Origin: Eretmocerus hayati
Lineage: Eukaryota > Arthropoda > Insecta > Hymenoptera > Aphelinidae
DNA length: 64,000 bases
Reading direction: 5' to 3'
Assembly (NCBI GenBank): GCA_029851415.1
Contig: CM056742.1
Coordinates: forward strand, 85,984,748 to 86,048,747
The position numbers and the translations under genes are program-made. Numbering within the stretch: position 1 is the stretch's first letter; each line of letters starts with the position of its first letter. Below the pieces are notes generated by a model that saw only the letters and a program-made list of their open reading frames with translations, did not search any database and had not been told where the DNA came from. Below, piece by piece: positions 1 to 9,489 of this stretch.

Positions 1-391
1 CCTCCTTTTCATGTGTGAATTGCAGAGTTGGTCAGAACTATTAAAGGCCTCTAAACATTGAGAAATCATGGAATCTTTGATGATCAATAAACAGTCATCC
101 ACATATCTTTTATGGAATAATATGTTTCTCTTCATGATGTCCAAACTATGATTTTTTAACAGTTCTAAAGTAATCTGAGCTGCACGGCTCTAAAATAATC
201 TCATCTATGCTGAGATTACTTTAAAACTGTTAGAAAATCATAGTTTGAACATCATGAAGAGAAACATATTATTCTATGAAAGATATGTGGATGACTGTTT
301 TTTGATCTTTCAAGATTCCATGATTTCTCAATGTTTAGAGGCCTTTAATAGTTTTGACCAACATTTGCAATTCACACATGAAAGGAAGGTG
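1..391. repeat. Inverted duplication (hairpin) of Penelope-like RT sequence
   Basis: Bases 1-about 180 are the imperfect reverse complement of about 211-391, with a short loop of about 30 bases between. The right arm is the coding strand of a Penelope-like reverse transcriptase fragment. The left arm is the same sequence inverted and may continue outside the window. Penelope-like elements often insert as partial copies joined head to head, so this is probably the 5' junction of such a complex insertion. Confidence 0.8.
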
Positions 392-1243
392 GATAAAAGC
401 TTGAGTTGTTTGGATCTCCAAGTCATCCGACGTCCAAACCAAACGTGCTTGACTAATTAGTATAGAAAACCAACGGCGTCAGGCCGTTACATGAACTTTT
501 CATCCCATCACCCCAATTCACAGAAAAGAGCTATAATCTATAGTTTGGTCGATAAAGCCATTAAACTCTCTGACCAATCCTTTCATATCTCTAATTTAAA
601 TATCATTCGCGATCGACTTATTTGTAATAACTACCCCTTGCCATTCATTAACGAAAACATTAGTAAAAGAATGCATTCCATTTATGAGCAACAAGCTCAT
701 AACCGAGAGTCTAGACTTGATAATAAGAGAGTCATTCTGAAGCTTTCAAAAATAGTTTTGCCTTTTGTTAAAAATCCAACGCCTTTTATCAACACTATTT
801 CAAAAACATTCTTCATACTGCCTATCTATTCTAATTCTAATCAGCTGAAGAAATCCATCAAACTAGGTAAAGACTCGTTACCTGTTTCAGAGAGACACAA
901 TGTGGTATATCGAATAAATTGTAAAGACTGTAGTAGCATATATATTGGCCGAACATTGAGAGAGATGAAAAAACGAGCTTATGAACATGGACGTGCTATC
1001 AGATTAAAAAAAGATACTTCCGCTTCGGCTCATCACGTAGAGAATTCCAACCATTCTTTTGATCTTGAAAATATAAAAATAATTGACACCGAAAATAGAT
1101 TCAAACCACGACTTTTCTCAGAGATGCTGAACATTTGCTACCATTCGAATACAATCAACATAAAAGAATATTTAAATGGTTTAAAAAATACATATAGATA
1201 TGCAATAGATCAATTTGGAAATTCAATTATTAATAAGCCGTAG
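211..1243 (+). pseudogene. Penelope-like element: C-terminal RT + GIY-YIG endonuclease, one internal stop
   Basis: The frame begins inside a reverse transcriptase: the catalytic YVDD box lies near 287-298. It is followed by the conserved linker with LDLQV and YRKPTASGRY, and then a C-terminal GIY-YIG nuclease module (VVYRINCKDCSSIYIGRT, near 904-957). RT plus GIY-YIG in this order is diagnostic of Penelope-like retroelements, which use target-primed reverse transcription. A TAG at 458-460 interrupts an otherwise continuous frame (245-460 and 491-1243 are in register). The 5' part is missing, replaced by an inverted duplication, so this is a dead 5'-truncated copy. The stop just after 1240 gives the natural C-terminus. 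RT and nuclease assignments are from motifs; family membership is established knowledge. Confidence 0.85.
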
Positions 1244-2985
1244 GAAAAAGTAGATTTCTTCTATGAAATAAATGGTAGATGAGGTAGAACTCTTCTCATG
1301 TAGCTTTCACATGTGTTGCCGTTGTTTACATCCTTCAGTCCAACTTGCGAGTCGATCGACGACAGAACATCTTGTCGATCGATCGATAAAAATTCCATCC
1401 TTTATCATCCCAGGACTGAGGGATTGTAACAACACAACAAGATTAAATCACAGTGAGTTATCATCTTGTCGGAAAATCTAAATCCTCAAACAATTCCAAA
1501 TTTTTTTGGGTAGTTTTCCTCGGAGATTTGGTCAGCTAAAACAATTAAATACCAAAGATGCAAATTTCTCACTCATGTGTAACGACTCCATGATATTTAA
1601 TGATATTGTGATCCCTCAGATGTGAGACCGAACTCTTCTTTAAGTTGAATGTTTTTATGATCGACCAAACTTCCGGAGACCTAGATTCATATTTATCAAG
1701 CATTGTTCATTTATTGGTTAATACCGAATTTCAATTGAACTAGTAAATCATGATTTGAATGAAGTTTCTTCCAACAAAAACTCAAATTTTCAACCGGAAT
1801 CGTCATTTTAATCATCCTCAAATCAATTTTATCGAAATTCCTTATCAACAAAACGATAGATATTGTTAGCGAAACCCCGGTTTAGATACCCTAACAGTAT
1901 GTTTTGCACCAAGTTCATGAGGTTGTAGCTCGCTTCTGAGCGATTGATTGCCGGCCCGAGCCGCAGGCGAGATAATCGCTTGGAAGCGGGGAACCTCAAG
2001 AACGAGGTGCAGATACTTTTTTATGCAATTTTACGAGCACCCAAACATCGGAGAATTGCATAAATTCTCTTAAGAATCTCCCTCGGAAAAATAACTCAAA
2101 ATATAGTTAACCCACCCAAATCAACTTGACGTTTGTTTCGTTCTAAATTGATTATTTACATGCAATTCGATCGAACTGCTCAGGCGAATTTCGTCAAGAG
2201 AAAGCATTCTGCTAATTTCTTCTAGCAGCGTATTTAGCCTATTATGGAAAAACCGTAGCTCCGACTAGACTCAATATTTTTGAACGTACTTGAGCGCATT
2301 TTCTTTCTCAAGACTGGGTTTTCCAAGAAAAAATTGTCCTAGAGCGACAATTTATCCTAGCAACTTCTAGGTGCTATTTGCTGACAGCACATTTTAGCGA
2401 TTTTGGGCCTCCTTCAAAGTAATCTAGCTCCCTTTAGACATGAGATTATCGACTTTCACTCGTGGTCATTTTGGAAGTCTTGAAAAAAGCTACAATTCGA
2501 CCACTTGTAAAAGTTGATTATCGAACTTTTCATGGGAGTTACAGTCGTTACAAGTTGAGCAGTTTCGTGAAAATGCCAAACTTTGAGCTCAATTTAGAAA
2601 AAATCGTTTTTCTTCTCTTGACCCCAAACCTGTGCAAATATGTTTTTCGATACAAATACTTCCTGTAGAAAAATAATCTGGGTGGGCCATTTGATTCTCG
2701 ATTTTATTCAGCCAATTTGAAACACTCTTATTTGACTTTTTGCTTAAAACGCCAACACAGGCATGGCTCGCACATGCTTCCATCTGAGTTATTGTGCACC
2801 AATCTGGGTGGAATTACTTCCCGAAGTACCCCCAAATATGTGTAAAAACTTCCGGAGGCGAGCCTCAAGCCACAAGCGAGCTGAAGGTTCCGACCATCAG
2901 GTCCGAAATGGGCATTATTTTGTCTAATTCGGGGTAGGCGAGCGAGGGCTCGATTTCCCGTGTTTGTACTCACGAACGAGACGAG
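1244..2985. other. No recognised gene; AT-rich, possible Penelope 3' tail
   Basis: No coding region of convincing length or similarity was seen. Around 1905-2010 there is a GC-rich stretch with complementary segments (GAGGTTGTAGC near 1919 and GAACCTC near 1990) that could fold. A loosely similar GC-rich stretch recurs near 2850-2960. The function of both is unknown. Confidence 0.3.
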
Positions 2986-3223
2986 TGGCTAGAATGGGGA
3001 TTCCAAAATGTTTGTCGAACTCAAAATGACCATCTAAACACGATTCCGGGGTCAACCGAGCCCTGAATTATCGTCATTTTGCAGTACAGGAGCAAAACCT
3101 GTGACCACGGAGTTCAACGCCGTTTAAGGGTTGGATGTTCTCCTAAGCCCAAATTGACCCCGGAAACCAGTTTAGACGGTCATTTTGAGTCCGAAGAACA
3201 TTCTGGAATCCCCTTTCTAGCCA
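2986..3223. mobile_element. Small inverted-repeat (MITE/foldback) element
   Basis: Two arms of about 78 bp, 2986-3065 and 3145-3223, are imperfect inverted repeats of each other. Both start TGGCTAGAA and contain the shared block ACTCAAAATGACC. The spacer is about 80 bp and there is no coding capacity. A clear target duplication was not found, so the superfamily is unassigned. Confidence 0.65.
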
Positions 3224-3495
3224 ATAATGATGCCAGTAATGATGCCAGTGATGACCATGAAGCAGGTCACCTTTGTTCATATAAGTACAGGCTCGGTGGC
3301 TCGATACACGAGCGCACTAACACGACCGGACGTATACACTGAGGCTTACATGTACATAGTACGTATTGCCCATTTTCCCATTATAGCGCTACTATCTCGA
3401 AACTGTATGTAGAACGATATGAAAAGCGTTCAGCCTCCTTCACAGTTTCGGCAGAATCTCTCACGTGGAATGACTCCGCTCTTGCAATGGCAACG

Positions 3496-3501
3496 AATAG
3501 T
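3496..3501. repeat. Target-site duplication, left copy (AATAGT)
   Basis: The hexamer AATAGT immediately precedes the left terminal repeat and recurs exactly at 24724-24729, immediately after the right terminal repeat. A 6 bp duplication is the signature of Polinton integration. Confidence 0.93.
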
Positions 3502-3702
3502 AGTAGTATATGAGCTGGTATAGCGAGACACAACAAATGACGTCATAGGGGGTGGGGGCGTCTGGTGGGGGAGGGGCCGGGGTCATTGACCGTCTGGCGT
3601 TTAGCTGATGTGGGCCAGCGGTTTGTTTACATCGTGACGTCACAAGGTCAAGGTGATGGTGGGGTGGTGTAAACATAACATTGTTTATCATTACATACGT
3701 GT
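3502..3702 (+). repeat. Polinton left terminal inverted repeat
   Basis: About 200 bp match the reverse complement of 24523-24723 with only a handful of differences (for example TGGCGTTTAG against TGGCGGTTAG). The outermost bases are AG, as expected for Polintons. Beyond 3702 both ends run into divergent (GT)n microsatellite, so the inner boundary is approximate. The repeat contains TGACGTCA-type palindromes near 3538-3544 and 3635-3641. Confidence 0.93.
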
Positions 3703-3830
3703 GTGTGTGTGTGTGTGTGTGCGTGCGCGCGCGCGCGTTTTTTATCATTACGTACGTGTGTGTATGCGTGTGTGTATGTTGTGTGTGTATGTGCGTGTGT
3801 GCATGTGTATATGTGCGTGCGTGCCGCGCT
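3700..3830. repeat. (GT)n/(GC)n microsatellite adjoining left TIR
   Basis: Alternating purine-pyrimidine sequence: (GT)n, then (GC)n, then interrupted GT/ATGT repeats. A counterpart (CA)n tract lies at 24411-24530 at the other end. Open frames across it, rich in V/C on one strand and T/H on the other, are artefacts of the repeat. Confidence 0.9.
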
Positions 3831-4119
3831 GAGTCTTGGAACGGAGAGGAAACTTTCGGTCGGGAAGAGATCTACATTATCGATCGATGGTCAGATAGAA
3901 AAAAGGGTAATGTTTTGTAACGCCCTCTACGTTACCGACAGTAGATATCGTCAGAATCCTTGTTCCAAAAAAGACTACATTTTTCTCATGACACCGTTTC
4001 CGCACTACCCAAATGGGGTAGGTGTCCCAGCGCGTTTTTATTTACGTGGTATCCCCTTTCAAGGCCTAATCCACGATATCTCTGATTAGAGAACCATTAG
4101 TTTGTCGAATTATAATCCG

Positions 4120-4302
4120 TTATGATTTTTCATATCGACCCTTCTGTTTCTCTTTTGGAATCAAAGGAGTTTTGTCTGTTACTTTATCTGAATATTTACC
4201 CCAGGAAGAGGGCTCTCGCTTCTCCCCTTGACTGTTTCTGTTTGGATAAGAATCCTGGAATCGGGTGTATCCGCCAGAAGTACTGCTGCTGTTTTGCCCC
4301 AT
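4120..4302 (-). CDS. Possible 60-aa N-myristoylated small protein
   Basis: An ATG at 4302 opens a 60-codon frame starting MGQNSSSTSGG. Gly2 with Ser6 fits the N-myristoylation consensus M-G-x-x-x-S/T. The rest is hydrophilic, rich in Ser, Lys and Glu, with no membrane segment. Directly upstream on the coding strand, a long (CT)n tract (4327-4374) ends in TTCAG, an ideal splice acceptor, so the ATG could lie in a second exon behind a 5' UTR intron. It would be the last gene of the minus-strand series inside the Polinton. No family was recognised. A membrane-targeted accessory role is only inference, and the frame may be fortuitous. Confidence 0.35.
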   Translation of the reverse strand: MGQNSSSTSGGYTRFQDSYPNRNSQGEKREPSSWGKYSDKVTDKTPLIPKEKQKGRYEKS

Positions 4303-4324
4303 TGTGAGGTAAGGAATACTCTCT

Positions 4325-4326
<2 letters not shown>

Positions 4327-4374
<48 letters not shown>
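4327..4374. repeat. (AG)n microsatellite
   Basis: Roughly 24 AG dinucleotides. Read on the minus strand this is a (CT)n pyrimidine tract that ends in a CAG. A matching (CT)n tract on the plus strand lies near the opposite end of the Polinton (about 24307-24354), so both ends carry the order GT-repeat then AG-repeat going inward. Confidence 0.9.
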
Positions 4375-4375
<1 letters not shown>

Positions 4376-4595
4376 AGAGAAATAGGTGTAGTTCCTGGCA
4401 GTGCTAGGAGCCGAATGAACGACAAAGTGGTTTTACGAAGTTTTTTATACATGTGACTCTGATATTGATTTTGTGGTGATAGCGTCATTAAAGGCTGAAA
4501 TCATCTTTCCGAATTCAGTAATGCTCATTATGGGATGGGAGGATAGTGATGGGTAGGTGACATAAACCAAAAAAAATATTTAATAATATTCTACT

Positions 4596-4601
4596 TTTAT
4601 T
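4596..4601 (-). terminator. Polyadenylation signal AATAAA
   Basis: AATAAA on the minus strand about 50 nt beyond the stop of the 341-residue gene that ends at 4654. Confidence 0.55.
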
Positions 4602-4653
4602 CAAGACGAAATTCTCAGTATGTACAATGGACGAGTAATCATCATCATATTTT

Positions 4654-5679
4654 TCACAATAATCCGTTTGCATCCATAAAATCGAACAGATCTTTTGCAA
4701 GGTTCGACATGCCGAATGCTCGTAGCTCAGCGAACATTAATTTTAAGTTAGTATCACCAAAAGTGTAATCCAGTCTTGCGACCACATCAGACTTGATGGC
4801 CTCGAAATTTACTCCGAAGTAATGTCTAAAAGATATCACGTCCTTCAAGATATTGATTCGAGTCTCGACAGGCTCTTTACGGATCAAATCGTTCAAGAAA
4901 TTGTTCACGTGCTCGATTGCGCGGTTCACAAACACACACAGTTCCTCGCATTTTGTTAGCTGCGTAGAAAGGCATTCACGTAACCGCCTCAAACCTTCAA
5001 AAGTGGCATATTGCATCACGAATCCAGGTGCAGTGTCGTGCTTCTCCTTCTTCTTCTTGCATGGTTCCCCGTCACGGTCCTCATCCTGCTCATCCTCAAT
5101 ACTCGATAATCTCAAGACCGGTAGTTGTGGACGCTCGTCGATAAAAATCGTTCTTGACCCGTATGACGTAGTGAAATTGATGTCGTGATTTGGTAAGTAC
5201 ACTTTAGAGCCGTTGAAATTTTGTGAAAAAGAGTATGCATTCTGGAGATATCCATCCATAGCTTCAATTTGATCAGTGAAGAGCTCCCAGCTGGTCAAGT
5301 CGAAAGTTACATGTTTGAGCGGTGAAGCGTGACTCCCTAACTTAACGACTGCCCTGTAGGTTCCCCCAAAGTACTCCAAACCCACAACAGCTCTCTTGGA
5401 GTCGGACTTATTCAAGGCGTAGGTAGTTGAGAACAGCAAATTCGGTAGATCACGTACCAGTTTTATACTTCTGGAACCAGTCCGAGATGACGGGGCAGCA
5501 GGGAAGTCAGCTACGGTGATGACGTTGTTAGAACTGGCGTCAGGAGTAGTATGAACTTCCACGCTATTGGAGACGTTGTCGAAGGCCGCAGCCGCGGCTG
5601 CGAGAAGACTTTCGTCGATACCATGGGCAGTGTCTTCGACTCCGGCAGCAGCGGTAGGAAGAGATACGGTGTCGGCCAT
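4654..5679 (-). CDS. Conserved-position Polinton hypothetical protein (341 aa)
   Basis: The frame is open up to 5751, but the first ATG in it is at 5679 (AGAATGG context, A at -3 and G at +4), giving 341 residues starting MADTVSLPTAAAG. Residues about 1-80 are Ala/Ser/Thr-rich and probably disordered. The middle has beta-like segments such as RAVVGLEYFGG and HVTFDLTSWELF. Near residue 208 there is an acidic EDEQDEDRDGE stretch followed by a KKKKEK basic patch. The last third is helical. No catalytic motif, signal peptide or membrane segment is visible, and I do not recognise the family. It lies 3' of the protease with a ~1 kb gap and its own TATA box and poly(A) signal, so it looks like an independent transcription unit. 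A structural or DNA-associated role is only a guess. Confidence 0.8.
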   Translation of the reverse strand: MADTVSLPTAAAGVEDTAHGIDESLLAAAAAAFDNVSNSVEVHTTPDASSNNVITVADFPAAPSSRTGSRSIKLVRDLPNLLFSTTYALNKSDSKRAVVGLEYFGGTYRAVVKLGSHASPLKHVTFDLTSWELFTDQIEAMDGYLQNAYSFSQNFNGSKVYLPNHDINFTTSYGSRTIFIDERPQLPVLRLSSIEDEQDEDRDGEPCKKKKEKHDTAPGFVMQYATFEGLRRLRECLSTQLTKCEELCVFVNRAIEHVNNFLNDLIRKEPVETRINILKDVISFRHYFGVNFEAIKSDVVARLDYTFGDTNLKLMFAELRAFGMSNLAKDLFDFMDANGLL

Positions 5680-5751
5680 TCTGAACTCAAGCTGGAGTAT
5701 CCTCAGAGGCTCAAAAATGTTGACTGTAGTACCCGCAGCACTCGCGCTCAC

Positions 5752-5760
5752 TTTTTTATA
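5752..5760 (-). promoter_or_regulatory. TATA box for the 341-aa gene
   Basis: TATAAAAAA on the minus strand, about 75 bases upstream of the ATG at 5679. That spacing allows a start site about 30 bp downstream and a short 5' leader. It is the clearest core promoter in the Polinton's left half. Confidence 0.6.
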
Positions 5761-6682
5761 CCGTAGTAACCCCCACTCTTACTGCGGAGGAGTAGGAGGC
5801 TGAACTCGTACGAGTGGGGGGTATACTGAGTCGTTGGGGTCAGTCTGCATAGCAACAGAATGTTTGTAACCGTCAAAAACGACCGTTGGCTGACTTGAGG
5901 TGGGCGGGGCTGTTCTTTCGGTGTAAAATCCCACGGAGTAGCGGTATCGTTTGATGTTGTTCCTGGTAACTATTCAAGCATGAACTGACAAGGGTCGGCA
6001 ATAAAGAAAAAGTATAACGTCACCGATTCATAGATTTATGACCTCATTCCTAGAAAAGAGTGGTTGTACCCCCGCCTCCCACGTTCCGGCTCAACGACTG
6101 TAACGGTCAAAATCGGTCCGTTACTTTTTTTCTCACACATGGAATCCATTGTGTGACCTTCAATCCGATGGGTCTGGGAGGCGTGGGGTAATTCTACTCC
6201 GTAATTTTTTCGTCGAAACAGTAGCAGATTGCGGCCTCGTTTAATGTTTTTTTTTGCGACCTGTAAATTGATGATCTGACACTGAAGGCTTGAAAGAGAT
6301 GTGTATGAGAATGTTGCCGTTAACTATAATTTCAGTATGAATGATGCAACCGTCAAAGGTCTTTGCAATGAGTCATCATAGAGTTACCGTTGCCGGGGGA
6401 GGAGATCATCTACCCCTCCCCCTCTTTTTCTTCCTATGCGCAGTATCTGCAAGTGTTCTCGCCTGCGCATGCTCACGCCTTCTTCTATATACTCACAAAA
6501 GTCTCCATTTTGTCAGCTGCGGCTAGTGGGATTATGGTAACTGAGAATTGATGCGAGAAAAAATGTTTAGGAGTACATTACGATCGAAGCTATGATTTCT
6601 GCATCGAAAGTTCATGAGATAAAACAAAGAGGAGAGGTGAGGTTCCAGGTAGGGAAATGACAAATTCATACAATCTTTTCTT
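5761..6682. other. Intergenic region between protease and 341-aa gene
   Basis: About 0.9 kb without a convincing gene. It holds the upstream region of the 341-aa gene. On the minus strand near 6500 there is an ATG followed after four codons by a GTGAGTAT donor-like sequence, but no matching exon was found. Confidence 0.4.
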
Positions 6683-6704
6683 TTTATTTACACTCATCTT
6701 TATT
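6683..6704 (-). terminator. Two AATAAA polyadenylation signals after the protease gene
   Basis: AATAAA occurs on the minus strand at 6683-6688 and 6699-6704, 50-70 nt past the protease stop at 6751. They are a plausible common 3' end for the capsid-protease gene block. Confidence 0.6.
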
Positions 6705-6750
6705 ATCGAATCTTCTCTCTTGATACAAGGGCTCTTAAGTACAGCACTAA

Positions 6751-7293
6751 TCACTTACATCTCGAGGTACATGCTTGTATATGGGAACCAAAACCGGTAA
6801 CATTTTCACGAGGGAATACAGCAACTTTGCTCTTCTTCACTTTCTTCCGTAATCTTTTCATGATATCTCGTCTAAAACGAGTGACGATTGAATCGTTTGA
6901 TCGTGTGTTCGAGGTAAAGATGCTGTGAAACGTGCGTAAACTACTACCATGACACATAAAATACAAAAACATAATACAGTATTCACCACAAACTTCCGAA
7001 TCAAAACTCTGCAGCGTCTTCTTGTTCCAGTCGTAGCGGGTACAGTTCCTCTTGAGACGTTCGAGATGATAAGGCGAGGTGGGTGGCTGTCCGTAACTAT
7101 CGAAATATTGTCCATGTCCATTCCTGTTGATATAGATTGCGATCCAGTGAGACCCGGGCTTATTGGAGGTATCTAGGTTCGATACAATGGCCGCAGGCAA
7201 ACTCAAGATCGCTGGCACGCGATCAGCTGCGTATACACCAATTGAGTTTGCCTTCAAACCGCTAATGGCTTGCATTACCTGATGGGTATTCAT
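6751..7293 (-). CDS. PRO: Adenain-like cysteine protease (virion maturation)
   Basis: This is the maturation protease of the Polinton capsid module, a C48/C5-type cysteine peptidase related to adenovirus adenain. The first ATG in frame is at 7293 (the frame continues open to a TTG at 7317), giving 180 residues. The catalytic set is complete: His49 in GSHWIAIYIN, Asp65 in YFDSYG (a Glu/Asp position in the family), Gln95 seven residues before the nucleophile, and Cys102 in SEVCGEYC. Spacing matches adenain. The C-terminal third is Lys/Arg-rich (RRDIMKRLRKKVKKSK), consistent with DNA-dependent activity as known for adenain. The gene overlaps the end of the upstream gene by 32 bp. Candidate substrates are the core protein and the polymerase N-terminus, both with QIGGG-S sites. 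Confidence 0.93.
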   Translation of the reverse strand: MNTHQVMQAISGLKANSIGVYAADRVPAILSLPAAIVSNLDTSNKPGSHWIAIYINRNGHGQYFDSYGQPPTSPYHLERLKRNCTRYDWNKKTLQSFDSEVCGEYCIMFLYFMCHGSSLRTFHSIFTSNTRSNDSIVTRFRRDIMKRLRKKVKKSKVAVFPRENVTGFGSHIQACTSRCK

Positions 7294-8089
7294 AGTCGAC
7301 TTCGGATGTGTTGACAATCATCGAAGCGTCGACTTCATCCTCTACGCCTTCTGTACCCAATAGTCCTGTTTCCGGGGCCTTATTTCTGTGTTTGGCAAAA
7401 TCCACAAGGTCACGTCCAGCAAACTCAGCTGCTTTCCTCGCGAGTATTCCGTGGTAGACGAGAGCTAGTCGCACTTCATTCTCTTCAATATCGTGTCGCT
7501 CTCGGAGTTCAATGGGTAGGATCGAACGCAGCCATTTCCTGAGCTGTTCAACTCTGTGCAACGCGCATCTATTTTCTATTTCCCCAGATTCATCCTTGAA
7601 TATCTTGAAACCGTGGTAGATGCAAGTATTTTCACCGGGTAATTCTTTGTTGAGCTGCTTGATTGCTGGGCCACTGTGCGATTCAATGTTCACGATCTTT
7701 CTGCACATTATCGACTCGAGATACCTAGCTTTAACATGTCCGTAGACGAAGATATTGATCGAATTCTCTGCTATCTTGACCAACTGCTGGCGTAGGTCCT
7801 CGATCGATACGTCCCCGTCGAACCACTCCAAACCGTGTATACGAGTAGTGCAGTAATTATTGCTTGTTTTCATATCCTCTGGTAGATAACTGAAGGGGTG
7901 CGGTGGTTTCACCAGCCAATGGGCACTGATACCTTCTGGTAAAGATACCACTGCAATCTCTTTTGGTATATATTTCTTGTCCTCATCTCGGAAACCCTGA
8001 ATGTCTATAACAAAATCCATTTTCTTGGAGAGCGCACGGTTGAGCCACTGGATCGGAGAAAGACGAACTGACGCTCCGAGAGCTCGCAT
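7262..8089 (-). CDS. Conserved Polinton-associated hypothetical (275 aa)
   Basis: The frame is open to 8119, but the first ATG is at 8089 (MRALGASVRL), giving 275 residues. A later in-frame Met begins MDFVIDIQGF. The region MDFVIDIQGFRDEDKKYIPK followed by EIAVVSL, then HGLEWFDGDV and FVYGHVKARYLESI, resembles a conserved protein I recall beside Polinton genes in arthropods, usually annotated only as uncharacterised. The D-x-Q-G-F strand followed by spaced Asp/Glu/His residues suggests an RNase H-like nuclease fold, but a full catalytic set cannot be assigned by eye. It sits between the major capsid gene (48 bp gap) and the protease (32 bp overlap), so it is probably co-expressed with the late module. 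Function unknown. Confidence 0.8.
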   Translation of the reverse strand: MRALGASVRLSPIQWLNRALSKKMDFVIDIQGFRDEDKKYIPKEIAVVSLPEGISAHWLVKPPHPFSYLPEDMKTSNNYCTTRIHGLEWFDGDVSIEDLRQQLVKIAENSINIFVYGHVKARYLESIMCRKIVNIESHSGPAIKQLNKELPGENTCIYHGFKIFKDESGEIENRCALHRVEQLRKWLRSILPIELRERHDIEENEVRLALVYHGILARKAAEFAGRDLVDFAKHRNKAPETGLLGTEGVEDEVDASMIVNTSEVDYEYPSGNASH

Positions 8090-8136
8090 GTCTTTCCTTA
8101 TACTCTTCACCCCCTCCAATCCTCCTCTAGTCCCCC

Positions 8137-9471
8137 TTACGCGCCGAAATCGGTCACGATCTGTCTGCTCGAGTCGATCTCTAGAACATTGTCATACTCG
8201 GCGTATACGATACAGTTTATGGTTTGCGTAAGCGCTTCATCAAACCGTACCTCTATGCGAACACTACCGTTACGAACAAGATTCCAATGGGTTGCGCAGT
8301 GTGCTGATAGATCGGGTGTAAGATCGAAAGCCGTGATGAAGTTTCCTCTCCTATAGTTGAGGCGATCGATACCAATACCTTCGTTGGCGAAATGTATGCC
8401 TGTACCGGAGAACAAGGTTTGGAAAGTATCTACGTAGAGCTGATTATTCCCTGTGAATTTTGGCTGCAGCGGTTTGCTAGGGACTTGTACACCATCTATG
8501 TATAATGAGAGGTAATTGATCCCGAAATGTTGGAAGTTGAAAGGGTTCATCCGACGGTTCCCGTTGAAAGCCCTGTTATCAACAAAGCCAATGATAATCC
8601 TTTTCGGCAGCTGTCCAAGGATGACGTTGTCCAGCGTATCGCCAAGGATCCCCGTGTGCATCGTAAACGATTTCACTTCAACTCTTGTTATCGGATATTT
8701 TGCCGTGGCTTTGGACAGCGTGTTGGCGTGCGCTAGTAATACCCCGGGGCTGATTTTCACGCGTCGAACAATTAGAGAAACTTCCTTGATTTGAACGCTG
8801 AATCTACCATCTTCGGAAATATCCATGAGACAGAACGCATCTTTGCTCCGTACCAGGCGGACTCTCATTTCAACACCGTTGATTAACATACGATCTTGGT
8901 TGAAGACATCGCAATGCAGGTGCCCTATCATGTCAACAGTCTTACCACCCAGTGTAAAATACTGTCTGTATGCGAGTCCTGTGTTGGCCGCTTCCCCATC
9001 AGCGTTTGGGGCAGCGTCGAATTTGTTTCTCGTATCTTCCCGCCACAGACACGATGTCAAATGAGACTCTTTCGCTGCTGGGCTGTAGTTGAGCAAAGAC
9101 TCTAGATAAGCTCGGTACGGATAGGCATTATTTGGTGGGGAAACAGCTTTTTGATTGAAAAAGACGTCTATTTGATGGAATAGCGAGTGTAAGAAATTAT
9201 TGACGGGTCCAACCTTGCGGTTTTCGGCGTCCGCTGCTACGGGTATGATTTTTGCTTGCACGTGTAGCATAGTATGAGCAAGATCCAAATAGTGCTCGCT
9301 AGCGCTTGGAACAACGAATTCGATCGGGGCATCACCTTCGTCGGTTAGGGAAGACACCGGCTTATAATGCAAGAAACTGCTGCTTTCGATTGATGTTTGT
9401 GTCGCAGGAAGAGAGAAGATATCCAATTCGCTTGACATACACTCATTAGAGTGAGTGTGTAAGAAAGCCAT
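8137..9471 (-). CDS. MCP: Major capsid protein, double jelly-roll
   Basis: A 444-residue protein with the ATG at 9471. It has the hallmark Polinton capsid N-terminus (FLHTHSNECMSSELDIFSLP) and the block VGPVNNFLHSLFHQIDVFFN then AYPYRAYLESLLNYSPAAK. These match the family often annotated as F54H12.2-like in invertebrates, which is established to be the Polinton double jelly-roll major capsid protein. It is rich in beta-strand-like alternation and has no signal peptide or membrane helix. Two tandem jelly-rolls would assemble as pseudo-hexameric capsomers. The gene lies directly after the core-protein gene (gap 18 bp) and before the 275-aa hypothetical, forming the structural block with penton and protease. 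The frame is intact, with no sign of decay. Confidence 0.92.
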   Translation of the reverse strand: MAFLHTHSNECMSSELDIFSLPATQTSIESSSFLHYKPVSSLTDEGDAPIEFVVPSASEHYLDLAHTMLHVQAKIIPVAADAENRKVGPVNNFLHSLFHQIDVFFNQKAVSPPNNAYPYRAYLESLLNYSPAAKESHLTSCLWREDTRNKFDAAPNADGEAANTGLAYRQYFTLGGKTVDMIGHLHCDVFNQDRMLINGVEMRVRLVRSKDAFCLMDISEDGRFSVQIKEVSLIVRRVKISPGVLLAHANTLSKATAKYPITRVEVKSFTMHTGILGDTLDNVILGQLPKRIIIGFVDNRAFNGNRRMNPFNFQHFGINYLSLYIDGVQVPSKPLQPKFTGNNQLYVDTFQTLFSGTGIHFANEGIGIDRLNYRRGNFITAFDLTPDLSAHCATHWNLVRNGSVRIEVRFDEALTQTINCIVYAEYDNVLEIDSSRQIVTDFGA

Positions 9472-9489
9472 CTTACTCCTTATCCAATA

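Noticed and set aside
3681..3920. Open frames across GT, GC and AG repeats at both Polinton ends (also 24245-24725)
   Set aside because: Their translations are dipeptide runs (Val-Cys, Thr-His, Leu-Ser, Arg-Glu) caused by microsatellites.
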